Assembly: GCA_910592005.1 (NCBI GenBank) | Contig: CAJVPP010003180.1 | Coordinates: 1 to 12,387, forward strand | Reading direction: 5' to 3' | DNA from: Funneliformis mosseae | Taxonomy: Eukaryota > Glomeromycota > Glomeromycetes > Glomerales > Glomeraceae | DNA length: 12,387 nucleotides | Part shown: one piece after another, positions 6,153-12,387 of the stretch | Layout: every line of letters begins with the position of its first letter | How positions within the stretch are numbered: the first letter of the stretch is position 1 | Notes under the pieces: generated by a model | Seen by the model: only the letters and a program-made list of their open reading frames with translations | Databases searched by the model: none | Told to the model about the DNA's origin: nothing | Made by a program: the position numbers and the translations under genes

Positions 6153-6711
6153 ACTAAATGACTACGCTAATTAATGTCACCAATGATCACTAGGAAAATT
6201 GTGATCATCATTTTCACTGATTTCACTGCTATCACAGTTATAGTTGTGATATTTATTTTCTTTATTATTATGTTTATCATTATTTTATTTACTATCTTCA
6301 TTATTATAGTTATATTTACTTTCACTATTATATTTATTATCTCTTTCTTATAATTGTATTTTATATAAATATCCTGTATTGTCACCTTGACAAAATAACA
6401 AGTTTTAATCATACAATTAATAAAGTATAATCTTAACAACATAAAAACTATATCTTTGTCAATATCTATTTCCTTAAAACATAAATCATCAATAAAGACG
6501 ACCTGACCCTTCAACTTAAATAAATTCGTGTTTATTTCTTTCATAGTTTACAACTTAAACTCCCTATTAGCAAATAAGCTTTGTTATCCTAACGATATAG
6601 TGTTTAGGCTTAATATTGCCAATAAAAATTAATATTTTAAGTCGCTTTTCTTTTTAATTTTTAATTTTTTATAGAGATCATTAGTGATCTTAATTAGTGC
6701 AGTCATTTAGT
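6153..6711. mobile_element. 559-bp element with 36-bp inverted repeats
   Basis: The left end ACTAAATGACTACGCTAATT (from 6153) matches the reverse complement of the right end, ACTAAATGACTGCACTAATT (from 6711 leftwards). About 31 of 36 positions agree through to AATGATC. Inside lies the minus-strand coding-like sequence at 6177-6615. The left neighbour is the end of duplication copy 2. The flanking bases (GCATC and AATTA) show no target duplication, so the ends may be eroded or the pair may be internal to a larger element. Superfamily unknown. Confidence 0.6.
6177..6615 (-). pseudogene. Small Asn-rich protein relic, family member 2
   Basis: I do not recognise the protein. The minus-strand reading begins IKPKHYIVRITKLIC, passes three stops that look like former Gln codons, then runs open from an ATG at 6544 as MKEINTNLFKLKGQVVFIDD... 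through a region rich in I, V, Y and F. A one-base deletion near residue 71 (compared with the copy at 2694-2982) throws the open frame off. The true frame continues as RDNKYNSESKYNYNNEDSK and then an Asn/Asp/Lys-rich tail ending DHNFPSDHW and TGA at 6177-6179. The 125-residue open frame is therefore half artefact. Most differences from the other copy keep or conservatively change residues, which argues for coding ancestry. The stop lies inside the left inverted repeat of the surrounding element, so it is probably a transposon-encoded or captured fragment. Confidence 0.5.
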
Positions 6712-8102
6712 AATTATCATTAATTTCGTCTAACTCTACCATATAATAGCTTATTATAAAATGCTTATTCTGCAAGTCTCTTATCCCTTTCTATTTATTT
6801 AATACGTACTATGAACAGACTTGTTAAGTGATTACTCTAATGATATGATTCGGCTAAGCAATTTCTATTTTTAGCTTGAAGTGACAGTTGACATAGGCAG
6901 TTTGACTATAACATGTATGTACCTCTTAAGCAGTTTTTGAACTGGTACTCTTCTATCACACGAATCTGCCTATAAAGTAAAATTAATGTATAAAAAATTT
7001 ACCTCTTTATAGTTAATATTTTTTCTCGTGTTGTGTCTATAAATTGGAATTGTTTCTACTAAAATCAAATTAAAAATTGAACTTTAGTGATATTATATTT
7101 ATAAAAAAAAACTAGGATGTAAATTAACCATTCACCAACATATAGTATTGTGTTTGAGAAAAGAAGTTCATAAAATGGAATAAACCTAAAGTAAAATAAT
7201 AAAAGTATTTAAAAACAAAAAAAAAATTGCTATGATCAAAAAGCCAAAAATTAAAAAAAAATATTATAATATTAAAATTACCTGCTTTTGATGAATATGA
7301 AGTTGAATTATATATCTAAATGATTTTTTAAATAAATAATAATATATTTTCTTGAAAAATATATATTTTTTATTTGTAAATAAAATTTTGGTGATATTCA
7401 CATTCTAAAAATAAAAAATCAATTAATCGATGAATTGGAATCTTTCAAATCTTGAGAAATGATTATTAGCTATTTATCGATTCTACTTCTTTTGAATCGA
7501 ATCCAATTCTAATTGGTTGTAAATATGTAATTAAATAATATTATAATAATCAAAAATGGATTTATAAATCAAAATGTTATTTTTGAATTTATTAAGATTT
7601 TCAATGCTAAAAATCATTGTAATCACTTCTTCAATAATTACAACCACTAGATACTTGTAAGAAATTGAACAATATAAATAATAAATTTGAATGTGACATA
7701 AATTAATGATAAGAATGCTAAAACAACTGGATTGTATGGTTGAAGTGCCAAACAGAATTAAGTATTGTTTACAAAATAAATATAATTATTTAACTAAAAT
7801 AAAAAACTATATCCTGCAAAATATAATGCTTACCATCAACTATCAAATCCTAAAGTTGGCATATTTTTAAAAGTAAAATTATATAATGGAAAAATACCAG
7901 AAGAATAATATATTATACAAATCTTGATTTGTTTTTATTCAAATAATTTTTTCACAGAGTTTTATAATCTATAGTTTATTTAATGTACTGATTTGAAAAG
8001 TTTAATAAAAATTTGTAATTAAATTAAAGCACGTTAATAAAAATTTTTTTTCCTTGTAAATGTTAATTTGTTTTAAATTATATCAATATTATCATATTAA
8101 GA
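6712..8102. other. AT-rich stretch, no gene recognised
   Basis: Six-frame reading shows no domain and no useful open frame. The section 6840-6980 is less AT-rich and could be relic coding or repeat DNA, but its frames carry stops and match nothing I know. A weak hairpin lies around 7430-7515. The last few hundred bases presumably include the upstream region of the transposase relic, but I found no promoter or CACTA-type terminal repeat. Confidence 0.45.
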
Positions 8103-11100
8103 ATGCCTAAACATACAGTAAGAAGCTCTAATAAACAAACTCAAATAAAAAAATCAACCGGTAAAATCAGCAATATCAAGACATTTAGTTGAATGTAATT
8201 ATGAGGAATGTAATGATAAAGAGGTTGACCCAAGAATGAAAAAAAGGCATATTAAATTAGAAGAATAGCTTATAAACTGTCTCGCTAAACAAAATCAACC
8301 TGTTAAAAAGCATAAATTTGAAAAAATCTGAGTTGTAAAAATACTTCAAAATGTAAAATCACCAGCATTTTCTAAGAGAAAGGCTTTGTAAACCTTCAGT
8401 TTGTCTTCGTCTGGTTTATCTAATGATGATGGTAATAAGAGAAAAAACTGGGAATCAGAAAAATCAAGATCTAGAAAAAGATATAATCAGTTTCGTAATA
8501 CAGTTATTTTTGAAATAAATCAGGATGAAGAATATGATGAATTATCTAGTTTTTCAAATGAAAAAGAACAGATCTATCAATTAGCTAATGATAAAAGACT
8601 AATACTCAAAGAAGAAGAGCCAATTGATGACGAAGAATTTTATTTGAATGAGAATGACGGAGTTTTTTATGATTATTTTTCTGCTCCAAATTTAAATAAT
8701 ATTGATACCAATCTGAATTCTGAACATATCAACACGTTTGTTAATTTTGACTATCTGTAGATTCTTCTTTGGATTTTTAAATATCAAGAAAGATTTTATC
8801 TTTCTGACATAGTAATCAATTCATTAATCAAAATTTTTTATATTGTTTTACTCAATACCAATTTAAGGAAGTTTACAAAATTTCCTACTTCAGCATACAT
8901 AGTAAGAAAATTGCTTGAAATCAAAGAAAAGATAAAAGTGTTCGCAGTGTATCCTGACTGAACAAATTACATAACATAACATAGGAAACAATAGACAGGA
9001 TGGATTTAAATGCGATTATGTTGAGTTTCCAATGTATCAAATGTGAAATTGATATGAAGCTTGCAGGATGGAAATATTGAAAAAAGTTCTGACTGTGAAA
9101 GGACACATCTGATGTCTAAAGCTTGTGTTTCTTCTACCTAGCTTGAAAGACTAATTGGCTACTATGTATCAATGTCTGAGATTTATGCAGCAACTTCTAA
9201 AATAGACAAATCAGAATATGGCAAACGAATTAATGTCTGATGTATATGAGGGAAGAATCTGAAAAACATTTCCTTCTTCTCTGAAGATCAAACTTTCCAG
9301 TTTTTTACATCAGAGACCGCAGATTCTCATTTGGAAATCATAATTAACCTCAATTGGTTTCAACTTTTCAAATCTTCTATATATAGCACTAGTATAATTT
9401 ATGGAGTAATTTGTAACCTTTCACGTGATATAAGATTTAAAAAGAAAAATATGTTAATACTTGGCCTTTACCAGGATTCAAAGAACTAAAAAGCATTGTA
9501 TTAACCATTTCTTAGCTCTAATTATAAATGAATTACTAGAATTATGGGATAAGTACGATTTGCCAGTTTTGACCAAGATTTCTAATAGAAAGAGAATTTG
9601 GTTAGCAGTCATTTGCTGCTCAAATGATATTCCTGCTACCAAAAAATTAAGTGAACACATATCAGCAGTTGCAGCTTGTCACAGATGTTATAAAATAGCT
9701 AATCTAGTAGTGATAAAGGGGAAAGACCTAATTTTAGTAGTTTTGATGATATGGACGATTGGTTTAGATAAAAAAATTTAGAAGAACATCTAGAAAATGC
9801 AATGTCTTGTTTGCATTATAAAACAGAGGAAGAAAGAAGACAATACATTTCATCTACCTTAGTTAGATAGTCTAAAATGTTACGTTTGTCTTACTATGAT
9901 CCTATCAGGCATTTAATAGTTGATCTAATGCATTGTTTATTTCTTGGTATAGTCCAATAAATAGTAAAAGGCTGTGAAGTGATAGTGGTAAAATTATAAA
10001 ATCTCAGCTTGAAGAAATGGAAAAGAAGGTAAAACGGTTCAAATTATCTGTGAACGTAAGAAGAATACCTTATAAAATAGCAACTAGTGAGAGATTCTCA
10101 AGATATATAGCTAACCAGTGGAAAATGTTCATAATGATTTATGTGATACCAATTATGTGGGATCTTTTAGATGAAAATGATTAGAGGATTTTGGCAAATT
10201 TTGTTCAAGCCTATTTTTTATTAACAACACGCATTATTGATAATAATACATTGGATGAAGCCCACTCTTAGTTGCTGATAGTCGCTCATTTGGTAGAAGA
10301 GAATTATAGTCCAGTTATAATAACACCGAACATTTATCTTTCCCTCCATATTGCAGAATGTTGCCAGGATTATGGTCCACTTCACTCATTCTGGTGTTAT
10401 TCATTTAAGAGAATGAATGGAATATTAGGAAATTAGCTACACGCTAATTTATTTTCAAACAAGGTTATGATATTAATAAATTGTTAACGTTTGCTTTAGG
10501 GTCTTTACTTAATAGTGGTCGTAATATCGAGCTAGAATTATTACGTATAATAATGCAGAATTGGCAATTGGATAATTTAATTTCAAATCAGATAGATGAT
10601 TCAAAACTGGCAGAATGTTTAAATTTGGTCAAATCGTGACCAACTATAGGGAGTTTAGTGACTTACAATGAATTTAAATTTGATGAGTTGCTTCAATTCT
10701 TGAATATTTATCATCTCAACATTAATGATACAATAACAGGCAGAGAGCCATTTCATGGAGTCATGCTTACTTCCACTAAATTGGATGTAACTCTACTAGG
10801 AAAAGTTTATAAAATGCTTGTAAATTATTACAATAGTGCATCTGAAGCAAATGAATTGAATTTTGTATCAGTTGCTGATATAGCTAGAAGTAGAATAAAT
10901 AGGGAATCAATTTGACCAATTGTTATTTTTCTAATATAAACCAATTTGGTCGTATCTGTATTGGTACTATAATTTTCAGGTCAACTTTAGCACCTTGATA
11001 TGCAAAGAATTCACATATTTTGGCAAAATTTGTTCAAAATAATAATATTATGTATACATTTGCAAGACAGGTTTAATATTATTTTGAACATAAAATTAAT

Positions 11101-11335
11101 CTTTCAGATAATGCAAAAATCTATCATTTGGTTTTTGTTAAATGTTATTTACCAGTTCAGAGACAATAAATAAGATTTTATTTCTGAATTGAAACTAATG
11201 ATGATCACAACTGTAATGTTGAACTGTGAGAAAAAACTTTTTACAAGATCACTAAAGATAGTAGAGATTGTATAATACTGGTTCATAATATTTATTGCAG
11301 ATTTATCCTCAGTATAGATGCCTGCTGAAACTTCC
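8103..11335 (+). pseudogene. Tnp2-type (CACTA) transposase pseudogene
   Basis: ATG at 8103 starts MPKHTVRSSNKQTQIKK. After a frameshift near 8166 comes SRHLVECNYEECNDKEVDPR. The longest surviving piece is acidic (about 8401-8757). Then follow ILLWIFKYQERF (8761 on), FPTSAYIVRKLLEIK, and a site reading VYPD-stop where related copies have a Cys pair. Next are FTSETADSH and INLNWFQLF (9341-9366), IINELLELWDKYDLP, VICCSNDIPATKK and ACHRCYK (9507-9693), DDMDDWFR, HLIVDLMHCLFLGIV (9910-9954), PYKIATSERFSRYIANQWK, IIDNNTLDEAHS, TPNIYLSLHIAECC and SFKRMNGILGN (10401-10433). The C-terminal part runs through GREPFHGVMLTSTKLD, FGRICIGT, RCLLKL. DLPAARK-like, CxxC and VDxMHxLFLG motifs in this order fit Transposase_21/Tnp2. 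Known role: cut-and-paste DNA transposition. At least ten stops, several frameshifts and an indel near 10440 make it dead. No terminal repeats found. Confidence 0.9.
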
Positions 11336-11344
11336 TTAAAATAA

Positions 11345-11478
11345 TTTCGTCATATCCTCTTCTATTTTTTTAATATAGTTTTGACAGTTTTAGCTTTTGT
11401 CGTATTGAATGGGTTTCGTCATATACCTTATTATAATTTTAATATAGTTTCATCTAAGTTTTGACTGTTATTAAAGGG
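11345..11478. repeat. 69-bp tandem duplication
   Basis: Two units start TTTCGTCATAT at 11345 and 11414. Both contain TTTTAATATAGTTT and TTGAC(A/T)GTT, and end near GAATGGG/TAAAGGG. A partial third start (TTTTGTCCCTCAT) follows at 11479. It lies just downstream of the transposase relic and could be part of that element's 3' region. Confidence 0.6.
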
Positions 11479-11677
11479 TTTTGTCCCTCATCTATAATCC
11501 TCAGTAATTTTACCATAGGAGTAAGAAATCCCGTCAATTATATGGCAGTTATTTTAATTAATAGACATTTTCATATATAATGAATAACATTTGCCATAAT
11601 AATAAAGAAATACTTAAAAATAATAAAATCAGGTTACTCGATTAAAGCATTTGATATCATTTAGGAATAATTTTATA

Positions 11678-11783
11678 TCATTCAATAAAAAACTGATTGG
11701 TTGCCGATTTGTAATACATGCTAATTGTAACTAATTATTGTCTGATAATCAAAAGTAGTAAATCAGCATGTATTCTGAATGAT
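11678..11783. repeat. Interrupted hairpin
   Basis: The core arms AATACATGCTAATT (from about 11712) and AATCAGCATGTATT (to about 11774) form a good stem. Outside them ATCATTCA (left) and TGAATGAT (right) pair again after an unpaired stretch on the left. The shape suggests a short foldback element with an insertion in one arm. No target duplication is clear. Confidence 0.5.
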
Positions 11784-11929
11784 CATTATTTGACCTGTAA
11801 ATTTTTATTATATTAGTATAGTAAAAAAAAATAAATAAAAAAAACAGTTAATAATCATAAAAAGTTTATTAATTAAAATAAATTGCTTATGTATAGTAAT
11901 AGATTCTTTATATTACTTTAATGCATAAT

Positions 11930-12234
11930 ATTCAGATTCTATCTGAAATTGAATTTCAAATATCTTAATTTTAGATGGTCTTATTGTTATAACTGAAATT
12001 GATTTTTGTCTGAAGCTGAAATTCAGACAATCTTTAAGTATCTAAAATTGAGATTCAAAAATCAGTTAACTAAAATTAGAATTTCAATTTCAGATACCTT
12101 TTTTGTTATCTGAATTCCAATTTCAGTCATATTTTATTGGCCAATTTCTGTGTAACTATTTTAATTTCAATATTTTAGATACAAGACCATCTGAAATTGA
12201 GATATCTGAAATTAACTTCAGATAGAATCTGAAT
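11930..12234. mobile_element. 305-bp palindromic element of TCTGAAATT words
   Basis: Terminal inverted repeats of about 52 bp. The left end starts ATTCAGATTCTATCTGAA and runs to GATGGTCTT (11982). The reverse complement of the right end (12234 to 12183) starts with the same 18 bases and runs to GATGGTCTT, with only a few changes between. The interior repeats TCTGAAATTGA or its complement TCAATTTCAGA several more times, including an inner inverted pair (about 12038 and 12100). It has no coding capacity. No target duplication is convincing. This is a MITE or satellite-like unit. Confidence 0.75.
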
Positions 12235-12298
12235 TTAAGACACAAGGGCCATCTGAAATTGGGATATTTGAAATTGAACTTCAGATAAAAATCTGAAT
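12183..12298. repeat. Tandem duplication of the palindrome's right arm
   Basis: The right arm of the 305-bp element (ACAAGACCATCTGAAATTGA..., from 12181) is repeated 61 bp later as ACAAGGGCCATCTGAAATTG (from 12242), ending AATCTGAAT at 12298. The copies are about 85-90% identical by eye, so the duplication happened after the arm existed. Confidence 0.75.
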
Positions 12299-12313
12299 TT
12301 TATACAAATTATA

Positions 12314-12387
12314 TACACTCCCCGGTCAAAAGTATTGGACCAAAAAAAAAGTTATCGCAACTTTTAAATTTATGACTAATTTTAATT
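12314..12387. mobile_element. Left end of a Tc1/mariner-like element (cut by window)
   Basis: A TA dinucleotide (12314-12315) is followed by CACTCCCCGGTCAAAAGTAT and then TGGACC and a poly-A run. This is the layout of Tc1/mariner terminal inverted repeats (TA target, CACTCC start, CAAAAGT.TTGGACC). The window ends about 70 bp into it, so the transposase and the other end lie outside, if they exist. Confidence 0.65.

Noticed and set aside
2694..6615. The inverted pair as terminal repeats of one 3.9-kb transposon
   Set aside because: The left copy lies inside a kinase relic that continues on both sides of it, and the right copy has its own 36-bp inverted ends. Two separate insertions fit better.
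7480..7515. tRNA B-box-like GGATTCGATTC on the minus strand
   Set aside because: No A-box at a suitable distance and no cloverleaf could be drawn; probably chance within the weak hairpin.
7421..7516. Possible foldback around GAATTGGAATC and its inverse
   Set aside because: Only about 13-16 bases pair well and the rest is AT-rich similarity; no boundaries or target duplication.
8921..9106. 61-codon minus-strand open frame
   Set aside because: Shadow of the transposase relic, whose plus-strand reading is clearly the ancestral coding strand here.
9478..9660. 60-codon minus-strand open frame
   Set aside because: Exactly antisense to the conserved SNDIPA/CHRCYK segment of the transposase relic.

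Overview
The window is very AT-rich and has no intact gene that I can defend. It looks like accessory, transposon-filled DNA of a eukaryote, most probably an arbuscular mycorrhizal fungus (Glomeromycota, Rhizophagus-like). The reasons are eroded spliced kinase exons of the type hugely expanded in those fungi, a Tnp2-type (CACTA) transposase relic of a style I associate with their genomes, Asn-rich coding, short GT..AG-like introns, and hAT, Tc1/mariner and LTR remnants. Identification is from pattern memory only; nothing was searched.

Layout, left to right. Positions 1-850 hold a small hairpin, a 16-bp minisatellite and a probable solo LTR (381-848) with TATA box and AATAAA in the expected order. 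Positions 1301-1454 are a short inverted-repeat transposon (MITE) with a 4-bp target duplication. On the minus strand, 2141-1805 decodes into decayed 20-residue leucine-rich repeats. Also on the minus strand, 4708-2233 is a broken protein kinase with several apparent introns, split inside its DVYSIG motif by an insert (2693-3982). That insert has its own internal interruption, which contains an almost perfect foldback (3701-3848).

Positions 5141-6135 carry a diverged direct duplication. Its second copy is split by a 343-bp hAT-type MITE (5647-5989) with an 8-bp target duplication, and the first copy serves as the empty site. Positions 6153-6711 are flanked by 36-bp inverted repeats and contain, on the minus strand, a second copy of the coding-like sequence in the kinase insert. 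Positions 6712-8102 are AT-rich with nothing recognisable.

Positions 8103-about 11335 (plus strand) are a near full-length but dead Tnp2-type transposase: many stops and frameshifts, and changes at conserved acidic positions. Positions 11345-12387 are repeats: a 69-bp tandem pair, a hairpin, a 305-bp palindromic element built from TCTGAAATT words with its right arm duplicated, and the first end of a Tc1/mariner-like element cut by the window edge.

The parts do not form a working pathway. What the window records is nesting order: kinase, then insert, then foldback; and duplication, then hAT MITE. It also shows a decay pattern in which many stops fit C:G to T:A changes. I see no new functional system. 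The items most worth checking are the leucine-rich-repeat relic, the paired Asn-rich repeat family and the TCTGAAATT element.
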